Source: Aeromicrobium phragmitis
GTDB lineage: Bacteria; Actinomycetota; Actinomycetes; Propionibacteriales; Nocardioidaceae
Direction of reading: 5' to 3'
Assembly (NCBI RefSeq): GCF_003674095.1
Contig: NZ_RDBF01000004.1
Coordinates: 1-64,000 of the forward strand
Length of the DNA: 64,000 bases
Part shown: piece by piece, positions 35,058-43,730 of the stretch
Position numbering within the stretch: the stretch's first letter is position 1
Layout: every line of letters starts with the position of its first letter
The notes under the pieces: generated by a model
The model's input: the letters and a program-made list of their open reading frames with translations, nothing else
What the model was told of the DNA's origin: nothing
Databases searched by the model: none
Made by a program: the position numbers and the translations under genes

Positions 35058-35704
35058 AGGTATCCGGAACCGCGCGGCTCGAAGCAGGAGTCGAGAAGGT
35101 CTGGGAGTCCCTGTTGTCGCCCGACGTGCTCGTGCAGACGATCCCCGGATGCGAGCGGCTCGAGGAGACCGGTGAGAACTCGTACTCCGCGGTGATCACC
35201 GCCGGTGTGGCGTCGATCAAGGGCACGTACAAGGGCGCGGTGCGCCTGTCGGATCTCAAGCCGCACGAGTCGCTGATGATGCACGCCGAGGGGTCGGGTG
35301 CGCCCGGCACCATCTCGGTCGACGTCGCCGTGCGCTTCGAGCCCAACCCCGACGGCACCACCCAGATCAGCTACGACGCCGATGCCGTTGTCGGTGGCAT
35401 GATCGGCGGTGTCGGCCAGCGCATGCTCACCTCGGTCAGCAAGCGCATGGCGGCGGAGTTCTTCGGCTCGGTCAACAAGGTGCTGACCGGCCAGGCCCCC
35501 GCCGCTGCTCCTTCGGCCGCAGCCTCCGAGGAGACCGTCGCGGCCGCCGCTGCGGCAGGTGCCGCCACCGCGCCGCAGGGTGTCGTCACGACGCCGGTCG
35601 CGGCGCCGGGCGACTCCGAGTCCTTCCTCAAGGGCGTCGTGGTCGGTGCTGCCGTCGCGCTGCTCGGTGTGCTCGCCGGTGCCGTCGCGGCACGGCGCCG
35701 CTGA
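35054..35704 (+). CDS. CoxG-like SRPBCC protein with C-terminal membrane anchor
   Basis: The 216-residue protein has a SRPBCC/START-like cavity domain (residues 1-145, with LEAGVEKVWESLLSPDVL and the VQTIPGCERLEE segment) typical of CoxG. An Ala/Pro/Thr-rich linker follows, and a single hydrophobic helix (about residues 192-212) ends in RRR, so the protein is anchored in the cytoplasmic membrane with its domain inside. CoxG proteins help Mo hydroxylases reach the membrane and the quinone pool. Its presence implies that electrons from the heterocycle enter respiration. It overlaps the large subunit gene by four bases and precedes the amidase by 12 bases. Confidence 0.87.
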   Translation: MKVSGTARLEAGVEKVWESLLSPDVLVQTIPGCERLEETGENSYSAVITAGVASIKGTYKGAVRLSDLKPHESLMMHAEGSGAPGTISVDVAVRFEPNPDGTTQISYDADAVVGGMIGGVGQRMLTSVSKRMAAEFFGSVNKVLTGQAPAAAPSAAASEETVAAAAAAGAATAPQGVVTTPVAAPGDSESFLKGVVVGAAVALLGVLAGAVAARRR

Positions 35705-35716
35705 GCCGGGGCCCCG

Positions 35717-37135
35717 ATGACGCAGCACGAGATCGGCCCCTACTCCACGGCCCGCGCCATGCGCGACGCCGTCCGCGCCAAGGAGATCTCCGCCCGCGAG
35801 CTCGTCCAACTGCACCTGGATCGGGTCGAGGAGACGAACGGCACCATCAACGCCGTCGTCAGCCTCGACCCGGACCGGGCGCTCGCCGAGGCCGCGCAGG
35901 CTGACGAGCGCCTCGCCCGTGGCGAGGACGTCGGCCCGTTGCACGGTCTGCCGTTCGCCTTCAAGGACACGCACGAGGTCGGCGGATGGCGCAGCACGTC
36001 GGGATCGCCGTTGCGGGCGGATCACGTGCCCGAGCGGGACGAACTCGTCGTCGAGCGCGTGCGCGCGGCCGGCGCGATCACCATCGGCAAGACCAACGTG
36101 CCGGAGTTCGCCGCCGGATCGCACACGTTCAATCCGATCTTCGGCACGACTGTGAACCCCTACGACCCCTCGCGTTCGGCCGGCGGGTCCAGCGGGGGAG
36201 CGGCGGCGGCGCTCGCCAGTGGCATGGTGCCGCTCGCCGACGGCAGCGACATGGGCGGTTCCCTGCGCAATCCGGCCTCGTTCTGCAACGTCGTCGGGTT
36301 GCGGCCCTCCTTCGGGCGGGTACCGCAGTGGCCCAACCCCAACGTGTGGGAGACCACCTCGGTGCAGGGCCCGATGGCGAGGAACGTCGAGGACCTCGCG
36401 CTGCTCCTCTCGGTGCAGGCCGGGCCGACGTCGCGGAACCCGGTCGGCCACGAGACGCCGGGCTCGGCGTTCGCCGAGGTCGACGACCTCTCCCTCGCCG
36501 GCCTGCGCATCGCGCTGTCGATCGACCTGAACGGCGCGTTCCAGGTCGACCATCAGGTGGCCGGCATCGTCGGCGCGCAGCGTGCCGTGTTCGAGGGTGC
36601 CGGCGCGACGGTGGTCGACGAGGCGCCGAATCTCGCGGAGGCTGAGGACACCTTCCGCACCTTGCGGGCGTGGCACTTCCAGGCCAGCTACGGAGCGATG
36701 CTCGCCGAGCACCCGGACGGCTTCAAGGCCTCGCTCGCGGACAACATCCGCGCCGGTGAGGGGCTGGCCGGGCACGACGTGGCGCGGGCCTACCGGCAGC
36801 GCACCGCGCTGGCCGAGCGAATGCGGCAGTTCTTCGAGCAGGTCGACGCCCTGGTGTTGCCGGTCAGCCAGGTGCCGCCGTTCAGCGCCGACCAGGAGTA
36901 CCCGGCCGACATCAACGGCCAGCCGCAGGAGACCTACCTGGACTGGATGCGTTCGGCGTACTTCATCACGGTCACCGGGTGTCCCGCGCTCTCGGTGCCG
37001 GCCGGGTTCACCGCGGAGGGATGGCCGGTCGGCATCCAGATCGTCACGGCGCCGAACACCGAGCGGCGCCTCCTCGCCATCGGCCGCGCCGTCGAAGCGC
37101 TCACCCGCGCCGGCAACCGCCGCCCTGCCCTCTAA
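35717..37135 (+). CDS. Amidase signature family enzyme
   Basis: This 472-residue enzyme has the complete Ser-cisSer-Lys triad of the amidase signature family: K83 in AFKDTHEVG, the cis-serine in SAGGSSGG (158/159) and the nucleophile S182 in DMGGSLRNPA. These enzymes hydrolyse linear amides in the cytoplasm. It is directly behind coxG, in the same direction, and ends the first half of the island's operon before a repeat block. If the pathway makes malonamate, this enzyme could release malonate and ammonia; it could equally be the ureidomalonase that splits ureidomalonate into urea and malonate. The family is certain, the substrate is inference. Confidence 0.88.
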   Translation: MTQHEIGPYSTARAMRDAVRAKEISARELVQLHLDRVEETNGTINAVVSLDPDRALAEAAQADERLARGEDVGPLHGLPFAFKDTHEVGGWRSTSGSPLRADHVPERDELVVERVRAAGAITIGKTNVPEFAAGSHTFNPIFGTTVNPYDPSRSAGGSSGGAAAALASGMVPLADGSDMGGSLRNPASFCNVVGLRPSFGRVPQWPNPNVWETTSVQGPMARNVEDLALLLSVQAGPTSRNPVGHETPGSAFAEVDDLSLAGLRIALSIDLNGAFQVDHQVAGIVGAQRAVFEGAGATVVDEAPNLAEAEDTFRTLRAWHFQASYGAMLAEHPDGFKASLADNIRAGEGLAGHDVARAYRQRTALAERMRQFFEQVDALVLPVSQVPPFSADQEYPADINGQPQETYLDWMRSAYFITVTGCPALSVPAGFTAEGWPVGIQIVTAPNTERRLLAIGRAVEALTRAGNRRPAL

Positions 37136-37140
37136 CCCCG

Positions 37141-37605
37141 GATAGGTGGTCGAGTAGGCCCGAGGGACGAGGGCCGTATCGAGACCACGTTGCGTGAGAG
37201 GTCTCGATACGCGGCTCGTAGAACTCGCCACTACTCGACCACCTAAGCCGGGTGTGGGTGGTCGAGTAGGAGGTCGCTCAGCGACCGACATGGAGCCATC
37301 GCAGGAGGGGCGTAGCCGCGATGGAGCGAGACCCGCGTTGCGTGAGATGGTCTCGATTCGCGGCTGAGCCGGGTGTAGGTGGTCGAGTAGGCGGAGCTTG
37401 CGGAGCCGTATCGAGACCACGTTGCGTGAGTTGGTCTCGATACGCCGCTCGTTCCTCGCGGCTACTCGACCAGCTATGGGGCGGCGGGTCGTTCCTCGCG
37501 GCTACTCGACCGCCTGAGCGGGTGTAGGTGGTCGAGTAGGAGGTCGCTCAGCGACCGACATGGAGCCATCGCAGGAGGGGCGTAGCCGCGATGGAGCGAG
37601 ACCCC
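37141..37605. repeat. REP-like repeat block 6 (family A plus CATGGAGCCATCGCAGGAGG variant)
   Basis: About seven family A units occur here. The variant unit running from AGGAGGTCGCTCAGCGACC through ATGGAGCCATCGCAGG to GATGGAGCGAGACC occurs twice, near 37265-37332 and 37537-37603, nearly identical. It is the reverse of the variant in block 5. The block separates the amidase from hyuA and breaks the operon. No gene was seen. Confidence 0.85.
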
Positions 37606-37625
37606 TGCTCAGCATTCCTCAGCAT

Positions 37626-37649
37626 GAAGTGACAACGAAGGGGCACTTC
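37626..37649. promoter_or_regulatory. Operator-like dyad upstream of hyuA
   Basis: GAAGTG (37626-37631) and CACTTC (37644-37649) flank 12 bases. TTGACG at about 37658 is a possible -35 element. These suggest that hyuAB has its own promoter after the repeat block. The ribosome binding site AGGAGG at 37713-37718 is strong. Confidence 0.35.
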
Positions 37650-37725
37650 CTCGTCAGGAGTTGACGTGGAATCGCGCCTCCGGACGCGATGGAATGTGAC
37701 GGCAACGACAACAGGAGGTCCGCAG

Positions 37726-39801
37726 GTGCCCAACGACAGCCAGATCAGGATCGGCATCGACACCGGAGGGACGTTCACCGACGTGGTGGCGTTCGACGAG
37801 GCGTCGGGAACGATGGTGACCACGAAGACGCCGTCGACGCCCAGCGATCCCGCCGAGGGCTTCCTGGCCGGCGTCGCCAAGGTGCTCGACATCCTCGGCG
37901 AGGACGGCAGCGCGTTGAGCGCCATCAGCCACGGCACGACCGTCGCCACCAACCAGCTCCTCGAGGGCAAGGTCGACCGGCTCGGCTTCATCACCAACGA
38001 GGGCTACGAGTCGGTCCTCGAGATCGCCCGCCAGTCCGTCCCCGACGGCTATGGCAACTCCTACTTCTGGGTCAAGCCCGACCGCATCGTGCCGCGCGAG
38101 CTCGTCAAGGGCGTCGCCGGACGCATCGACCACAACGGTGCCGAGATCCGGCCGTTCGACGAGGAGGGCGCCCGCAACGTCGCTCGCTGGTTCCGCGACC
38201 AGGGCATCACCACCCTCGGCATCTGCCTCCTGCACGCCTACGCCAACCCCGCGCACGAGGAGCGGCTCCGCGAGATCGTCGCCGAGGAGCACCCCGAGGC
38301 CGTCGTCTCGGTCTCCTCGGAGGTCCTGCGTGAGTACCGCGAGTACGAGCGCTCGATGACGACGCTCGTCGACGCCGCGGTCAAGCCCAAGCTCTCGCGC
38401 TACATCAACAACATCAAGCGCCGCCTCGACGAGTTCACGGCCGAGGAGGGCTCCGTCCCCTTCTACGTCATGAAGTCCAACGGCGGTGTGCTGAGCGCCG
38501 ACGAGGTCGTGCACCAGCCCATCACCACCGTGCTCTCGGGCCCCGCGGCCGGTGCGCTCGGCGCCGCGCTGATCGGCAAGATCGCCGGCTTCGACCGCAT
38601 CCTGACCTGCGACGGCGGTGGCACCTCGACCGACGTCTCGGTCGTCATCGACGGCGAGCCCACCCTCACCACCGAGGGCTCGGTCGGCGTCTACCCGAGC
38701 AAGATCCCGATGATCGACGTCGTCACGGTCGGTGCCGGCGGCGGTTCCATCGCGTGGCTGTCCGCCGAGGGCACCCTCAAGGTCGGCCCGCACTCGGCCG
38801 GCGCCGATCCCGGCCCGGTCTGCTACGCCAAGGGCGGCAACGACGTCACCATCACCGACGCGCACGTCGTGCTCGGCCGGATCCCTCCCCACCTGCTCGG
38901 TGGCGAGATCCCGCTCGACGTGGACGGTGCGCGCACGGCGCTCGAGGAGCTCTCGGGCAAGCTCGGCATGAGCCTGGAGGAGTGCGCCGCGGGCGTGCTC
39001 GAGATCTCCGCTTGGAACCAGGCCAATGCGCTGCGTCAGGTCACGGTCAAGCGCGGTCTCGACGTCCGCGACTTCGCCCTCACGACGTTCGGCGGTTCCG
39101 GCTCGCTGCTGCTGTGCCGCCTCATGGACATCCTCGACATCGGCACCGTCGTCGTCCCGCTCAACCCGGGCAACCTGTCGGCATTCGGCCTGCTCACCGT
39201 CGACGTCAAGAACGACTACGTGCAGACCCAGGTCAGCCTCCACGAGAAGCTCGACATCGCCGGCACCGGCCAGCTCTTCGACGAGCTCACCGAGCGCGCG
39301 GCCGCCGCGTTGGAGCTCGAAGGCTTCGCGCCCGAGGACCACCAGTTCGTCCGCACCGCCGACCTGCGCTACTTCGGTCAGGCGTTCGAGGTGCGCGTGT
39401 CGGTCGACGACGGCCCGTTCGACGAGGCGGCCGCCGAGGCCGTCGCGGAGCGCTTCCACGACGAGCACCGCGCGCTCTACGGCTACGACTTCCGCGGCAA
39501 CGGCGAGCAGCAGGTCGAGTGGGTCAACCTCCGCGTCTCGGGACCCGAGGTCCGCTCCGAGCCGGTCCAGGAGAACCCCGAGGTCGTCGAGGCCTCGCGT
39601 CGGGCCGTCTGCTTCGAGCCGGCGACCGGCTACGTCGACACCCCGGTCTACTGGCGTCCCGACCTGGCGCCGGGCGCGCAGGTGACCGGCCCCGCGATCA
39701 TCGAGGAGTTCGGCTCCACGGTGCCGCTCCACCCGGGCTTCGTCGCTCGCGTCGACGCCTACCGCAACATCATCGTGACCCGTGAAGGAGCCGATTCATG
39801 A
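37726..39801 (+). CDS. hyuA: Hydantoinase/oxoprolinase subunit A (HyuA)
   Basis: The 691-residue protein has the actin-like ATP-binding fold of HyuA, with IGIDTGGTFTDVVAFD at the N terminus, SHGTTVATNQLLEGK, and the central DGGGTSTDVSVVIDGEP and GAGGGSIAW phosphate loops. Together with HyuB it forms an ATP-dependent cyclic amide hydrolase such as N-methylhydantoinase, 5-oxoprolinase or caprolactamase. The GTG at 37726 follows AGGAGG by seven bases; a frame opening 20 codons earlier is less likely. It overlaps hyuB by four bases. In this island it may open a cyclic ureide or imide that the Mo enzyme or barbiturase-family enzyme does not process. Confidence 0.88.
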   Translation: MPNDSQIRIGIDTGGTFTDVVAFDEASGTMVTTKTPSTPSDPAEGFLAGVAKVLDILGEDGSALSAISHGTTVATNQLLEGKVDRLGFITNEGYESVLEIARQSVPDGYGNSYFWVKPDRIVPRELVKGVAGRIDHNGAEIRPFDEEGARNVARWFRDQGITTLGICLLHAYANPAHEERLREIVAEEHPEAVVSVSSEVLREYREYERSMTTLVDAAVKPKLSRYINNIKRRLDEFTAEEGSVPFYVMKSNGGVLSADEVVHQPITTVLSGPAAGALGAALIGKIAGFDRILTCDGGGTSTDVSVVIDGEPTLTTEGSVGVYPSKIPMIDVVTVGAGGGSIAWLSAEGTLKVGPHSAGADPGPVCYAKGGNDVTITDAHVVLGRIPPHLLGGEIPLDVDGARTALEELSGKLGMSLEECAAGVLEISAWNQANALRQVTVKRGLDVRDFALTTFGGSGSLLLCRLMDILDIGTVVVPLNPGNLSAFGLLTVDVKNDYVQTQVSLHEKLDIAGTGQLFDELTERAAAALELEGFAPEDHQFVRTADLRYFGQAFEVRVSVDDGPFDEAAAEAVAERFHDEHRALYGYDFRGNGEQQVEWVNLRVSGPEVRSEPVQENPEVVEASRRAVCFEPATGYVDTPVYWRPDLAPGAQVTGPAIIEEFGSTVPLHPGFVARVDAYRNIIVTREGADS

Positions 39802-41780
39802 CGTCCCTCAGCACTGAGCAGAGCTCCGTGGACGCTGGTGCCACCACGTCGAGGCGTGCACCGACCCAGTTCCCGTTCGGCTCCCTCACCGCGGACGGCG
39901 GGGCCAGCGCGGACCCGGTCCTCGTCGAGATCGTCCAGGGCAGCCTCGCGGCCGTCGAGATGGAGGTCGAGACGGCGATCGCGCGCACCTCGCGCTCGCC
40001 GATGATCCGTGACGCCCACGACTTCCGCGCGGGCATCCACGACCGCAAGCTGCGCAAGCTCACCGGTCGCTCCTACAGCGCCCTCGTGCACCCGATCGCG
40101 CGGGACTTCCCGCTCGAGGAGATGGTGCCCGGTGACGTGTTCTTCCACAACGACGTCTACGAGTCCGAGGGCGGCATCGGCCACCTCCCGGACCTGTGCG
40201 TCACCGTCCCGGTGTTCCACCTGAACCCCGAGACCGGCAAGCAGGAGGTCGTCGCCTTCGTGCAGGCCTTCGGCCACCACGACGACATCGGCGGCGCCGT
40301 GCCGGGCTCGATGCCCAGCAACGCCACGTCGGTGTACGAGGAGGGCCTGGCCGTCCCGCCGATCAAGCTGTGGGACGCCGGTGTGCCGGTGCGTTCGGCA
40401 CTGCGCATCATGACCCGCAACTCGCGGACGCCCGAGGCGCTCGCTGCCGACCTCGACGCCGAGTGCTCGGCCTGCCTCATGGGTGCGCAGCGCCTCGGCG
40501 AACTGTTCGACCGCTACGGCCGCGACGCCGTGGAGTCGGCCTTCGACGCGATCATCGACAACACCACGCGCACCTACCGTCGCGAGATCCTGTCGAAGAT
40601 CCCCGTCGGCACGTGGGTGTGGGAGGACTACGCCGAGCACGACGGCGTGGAGGACCCCAAGCTGCACACGCAGCGCATCACGCTGACCCGCACGCCGGAG
40701 GACGATCCCGAGGGCGAGCGCCTCATCCTCGACTTCGCGGGGACGTCGCCGCAGGCCAAGGGACCGATCAACCACTGCGGTGACTACTCCGACGGCGTCT
40801 TCCTCAAGAAGTGGCTCGCGCCGATCCTGCGCAACCTGGCGGACACGCCCGAGCGCATGGCCGAGCTCGACGTCAACGAGGGCATCGTGCCGCTGATCGA
40901 GATGCGGTTCCCGCCCAAGGGCACGCTGCTGACGCCGGAGTTCCCGGCGCCGACGAACGCGCGCACCTTCGTCATCCTGCGTCTGCTCGGCGTGCTGGCC
41001 GGCGTCATCGCCAAGGCCGTCGACGGCCGGATGCCCGCCGACCAGGAGACCATCCGCTACACGGGCGTGTACGGCGAGGACATGGAGGGCCGTCCGTACC
41101 TCATGCGCGAGGTGCTCGGCGGCGGCGCCGGCGGCCGCTACTACGCCGACGGCGAGGACACGATCCACGTCGTCCCGGACTCGCGGAACCTGCCGACCGA
41201 GTTCACCGAGTCGCGCTTCCCGTTCATCGTGGAGAAGCTCGGCCTGGCCAAGGACTCCGGCGGTGCCGGCCAGTTCCGCGGCGGTCTCGGCTACGAGAAG
41301 CACATCCGCATGCTCAAGGACGCGAACTTCATGTCCATCGCGGACCGTTCGATCCTCGCGTGCTGGGGCGTCAAGGGCGGCAAGGCCGGTTCGCCGTTCC
41401 AGGTCGTCGTCAACCCGGGCACGCCCGAGGAGCGCGAGATCGACGCGCTCGCGGACGCCGAGCCGATCAAGGCCGGGGAGACCATCCGCATCCGCACCAC
41501 CGGCGGTGGCGGCTGGGGCGACCCGCTCGACCGCGATCCCGAGATGGTCGTCCGCGACGTGCTCTGGGACAAGGTCTCGGAGCAGAAGGCGCTCGAGGAC
41601 TACGGCGTCGTGCTCACCGGCAGCGTCGCGACGGACGACCTCGGCCACGACGCGGAGGCCACGAAGCGCGAGCGTGAGCGCATCCGGGCCGAGCGTGCTG
41701 AGGAGCCGTTCTTCGACCGCGGGCCGGGTTACGCCGCGCTCAGCGGTGGCAACTTCGCCGCCGAGGTCGACTGGGCGTGA
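39798..41780 (+). CDS. hyuB: Hydantoinase B/oxoprolinase subunit (HyuB)
   Basis: The 660-residue subunit contains the HyuB domain: DPVLVEIVQGSLAAVEMEVE, ARTSRSPMIRDAHDF, and the metal-ligand region DVFFHNDVYESEGGIGHLPD, each quoted in part. The GSMPSNATSVYEEGLAVPPIKLW segment and the C-terminal GAGGWGDPLDRDP-like motif (TTGGGGWGDPLDRDP) are typical. It pairs with HyuA for ATP-driven ring opening in the cytoplasm. The first 30 residues are a non-conserved extension. The stop overlaps the next gene's GTG. The substrate is not identifiable by sequence. Confidence 0.88.
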   Translation: MTSLSTEQSSVDAGATTSRRAPTQFPFGSLTADGGASADPVLVEIVQGSLAAVEMEVETAIARTSRSPMIRDAHDFRAGIHDRKLRKLTGRSYSALVHPIARDFPLEEMVPGDVFFHNDVYESEGGIGHLPDLCVTVPVFHLNPETGKQEVVAFVQAFGHHDDIGGAVPGSMPSNATSVYEEGLAVPPIKLWDAGVPVRSALRIMTRNSRTPEALAADLDAECSACLMGAQRLGELFDRYGRDAVESAFDAIIDNTTRTYRREILSKIPVGTWVWEDYAEHDGVEDPKLHTQRITLTRTPEDDPEGERLILDFAGTSPQAKGPINHCGDYSDGVFLKKWLAPILRNLADTPERMAELDVNEGIVPLIEMRFPPKGTLLTPEFPAPTNARTFVILRLLGVLAGVIAKAVDGRMPADQETIRYTGVYGEDMEGRPYLMREVLGGGAGGRYYADGEDTIHVVPDSRNLPTEFTESRFPFIVEKLGLAKDSGGAGQFRGGLGYEKHIRMLKDANFMSIADRSILACWGVKGGKAGSPFQVVVNPGTPEEREIDALADAEPIKAGETIRIRTTGGGGWGDPLDRDPEMVVRDVLWDKVSEQKALEDYGVVLTGSVATDDLGHDAEATKRERERIRAERAEEPFFDRGPGYAALSGGNFAAEVDWA

Positions 41781-42571
41781 GCTCGGTCGCCGAGGTGGCG
41801 GTCGTCGGGGGCCGCGGAAAGACGGGTCATGCCGTCGCCGCGGCCCTCGGCGCCCGCGGTGTCGTCGCGCGGCCGATCGGCCGGGCCGAGATGCCCGATC
41901 CGGTCGCCGCGCTGCAGGGCTGCGAGGCGATGTACCTCATGGCGCCGAACATGGCCGAGGACGAGCCGGCGCTCGTCACCTCGCTGCTCGACGCCGCACG
42001 CACCGCGGGCGTGAACCGGGTGGTCTATCACTCGGTCTCCGCCCCGTACGCGCCCGGGATGCCGCATCACGTCGGCAAGGCGGTGAGTGAGGACCTCGTC
42101 CGCCGCAGCGGCCTAAACTGGACGATCCTGCAGCCGTGCGCGTACGTGCAGAACTTCCTATCTGGCCTGCGCGCCGACGAGCCCGCCGTCGAGGCGGTGT
42201 ACGACCTCGATCAGCCGTTCGGGCTGGTCGACCTCACCGACGTCGGCGAGGCCGCGGCGATCACCCTGCTCGACCCGTCGCACGTCGGCGCGACCTACGA
42301 ACTCGGCGGACCCGCGCTGGTGTCGGTCCGGGATCTGGCGGCCGCCGCTGAGCGCGTGCTCGGGCGCCCCGTCCGCCTCGCGCAGATCGCCGCGAGCGAC
42401 TGGGCCGCCGGTCCGGGGGCGAGCCTGGGCGAACGCGAGCGCTCGTGGCTGCTCGGCATGTTCGATTACTACGACAAGCACGGACTTCCGTGCGGTCCGC
42501 TGCCGCTGCGGGAGCTCCTCGGTCGCCCCGCCCACGACCTCGACACCACCCTCCGCGCCGAACTCAGCTGA
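41777..42571 (+). CDS. NmrA/atypical SDR NAD(P)-binding protein
   Basis: The 264-residue protein is an atypical short-chain dehydrogenase of the NmrA/HSCARG type. The nucleotide loop is VAVVGGRGKTGHAVAAAL (residues 6-23), followed by MYLMAPNM, a YHSVSAPYAPGMPHHVGK stretch, and LNWTILQPCAYVQNF, which is typical of this subfamily. Such proteins act as redox sensors or as quinone or ketone reductases. The GTG overlaps the hyuB stop, so it belongs to the same operon. It is the last catabolic gene before the arsenic cassette. Its function in the pathway is not clear. Confidence 0.8.
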   Translation: MSSVAEVAVVGGRGKTGHAVAAALGARGVVARPIGRAEMPDPVAALQGCEAMYLMAPNMAEDEPALVTSLLDAARTAGVNRVVYHSVSAPYAPGMPHHVGKAVSEDLVRRSGLNWTILQPCAYVQNFLSGLRADEPAVEAVYDLDQPFGLVDLTDVGEAAAITLLDPSHVGATYELGGPALVSVRDLAAAAERVLGRPVRLAQIAASDWAAGPGASLGERERSWLLGMFDYYDKHGLPCGPLPLRELLGRPAHDLDTTLRAELS

Positions 42572-42616
42572 ACCGCGTGCCGGCTGCCGCTGGCCCCGCA
42601 GGACCGCTCAGCCACC

Positions 42617-42704
42617 GCGAGTGGTGCAATGTCGCGACCGAACGAGCGCGATCGTCGCGAATCTGCACCAGTCGCGAGGAAATGTGCACCACTCGGCGGC
42701 CGGA
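42617..42704. repeat. Family B element, GCGAGTGGTGCA word, copy 1
   Basis: A forward GCGAGTGGTGCA is followed by reverse words TGCACCAGTCGCG and TGTGCACCACTCGGCGGCC. The element is about 90 percent identical to the copy at 43219-43315 in the same orientation, 602 bases away. Together they enclose the hypothetical gene at 42756. Confidence 0.8.
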
Positions 42705-42755
42705 CGAGCGCGCGAAAACGCCTCGGGTGGAGCTTCGGACTCCTAGGGTGTCGTC

Positions 42756-43205
42756 ATGACGTGGGCCGGCAGCCGCGGACGCCGATGGCGCTATGCGGGG
42801 GGTGGGATCTTCGCCGTCCTCGTGGTGGCCTACTTTCTCGCGCCCACCACGCGGTCACCGAGCTGGATCCTCCTCGAACCACACGAGCTTGTGCCGCGGT
42901 GCTTGTCGTTCGAGGACCTCCAGCCGATGCCGGTCGAGGATCTCCCGACGACGATGCCCGTCGAGTGCGAGCCCATCGGCCAGGAGCTTCAGCTGCCCGA
43001 TGGGCAAACGATCGAAGTCCGCGAAGGCTCGAGTGGATCGGACATCGGCGTTCCTGGTCCCTACCGCTACGTCGCGTGGAGCTCCCTCGGGATCTACGGC
43101 GTCGTCGTGTGCGCGTCGTCAGAGGCTCACGACCCGCAGCCGACGTGCTGGGGGACGAGCGAGGGCATCGACCTCTTCCTCAGCGCTGCACGAGAATTCC
43201 AGTGA
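42756..43205 (+). CDS. Hypothetical membrane-anchored or secreted small protein
   Basis: I do not recognise this 149-residue protein. It has a basic N terminus (SRGRRWRYAG) and one hydrophobic helix (about residues 14-31), so it is either anchored or secreted with a large outside part. The outside part contains four cysteines (near residues 49, 68, 119 and 131), which could make disulfides. TAGGGT lies six bases before the ATG, so it is likely transcribed as a leaderless mRNA. It is flanked by two direct copies of a family B repeat, which suggests it was moved or duplicated as a unit. The coding bias fits the genome. Confidence 0.65.
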   Translation: MTWAGSRGRRWRYAGGGIFAVLVVAYFLAPTTRSPSWILLEPHELVPRCLSFEDLQPMPVEDLPTTMPVECEPIGQELQLPDGQTIEVREGSSGSDIGVPGPYRYVAWSSLGIYGVVVCASSEAHDPQPTCWGTSEGIDLFLSAAREFQ

Positions 43206-43218
43206 ACGACAAGGGACC

Positions 43219-43315
43219 GCGAGTGGTGCAATTCCGCGACCGAAGGAGCGCGATCGTCGCGATTCTGCACCACTCGCGAGGAAATGTGCACCACTCGGCG
43301 GCCAGACAAGAGCGC
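43219..43315. repeat. Family B element, GCGAGTGGTGCA word, copy 2
   Basis: The forward word GCGAGTGGTGCA (43219-43230) pairs perfectly with TGCACCACTCGC (43266-43277); a third word, TGTGCACCACTCGGCGGCC, follows. It begins 14 bases behind the stop of the hypothetical gene and ends just before arsC, so it lies between convergent genes. Confidence 0.8.
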
Positions 43316-43328
43316 GCCCGCGCCCGGC

Positions 43329-43730
43329 TTACGCCGGTGCGATCTCGGCGATGAGGGCCTCGACCCGGCGGCGGATGTCGTCGCGAACGCCGCGCACGGT
43401 CTCAATCGGCTGGCCGGCGGGGTCGTCGAGCTCCCAGTCCTCGTACCGCTTGCCGGGGTAGTAGGGGCACGCGTCGCCGCAACCCATCGTGATGACGACG
43501 TCAGCCTCCTGCACGGACGCGTCGTCGAGCAGACGCGGTTGCGCCCCGGCGATGTCGATGCCCTCCTCGGCCATCGCAGCGACGGCGACCGGATTGAGCT
43601 GGTCACCGGGCATCGATCCGGCCGAGCGCACGTCCACCCGGTCGCCGGCGAGCGCGCTCAGGTATCCCGCGGCCATCTGGGAGCGGCCGGCGTTGTGGAC
43701 GCAGACGAACAGCACGGTGGGACGGGTCAT
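43329..43730 (-). CDS. arsC: Arsenate reductase (low-molecular-weight phosphatase fold)
   Basis: The 133-residue protein has the CX5R phosphate loop of the low-molecular-weight tyrosine phosphatase fold at C10-R16 (VCVHNAGRSQ), plus C84 and C88 in MGCGDACPYYPGK. It reduces arsenate to arsenite; actinobacterial members commonly use mycothiol/mycoredoxin or thioredoxin. The ATG at 43730 overlaps the acr3 stop by four bases; a longer frame that reaches 44135 overlaps acr3 and is not real. It is the last gene of the leftward arsM-acr3-arsC operon. All catalytic residues look intact. Confidence 0.92.
   Translation of the reverse strand: MTRPTVLFVCVHNAGRSQMAAGYLSALAGDRVDVRSAGSMPGDQLNPVAVAAMAEEGIDIAGAQPRLLDDASVQEADVVITMGCGDACPYYPGKRYEDWELDDPAGQPIETVRGVRDDIRRRVEALIAEIAPA

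Noticed and set aside
31244..35704. Carbon monoxide dehydrogenase coxMSLG operon
   Set aside because: The large subunit lacks the AYxCSFR copper loop and has YRGAGR; the neighbours belong to heterocycle breakdown.
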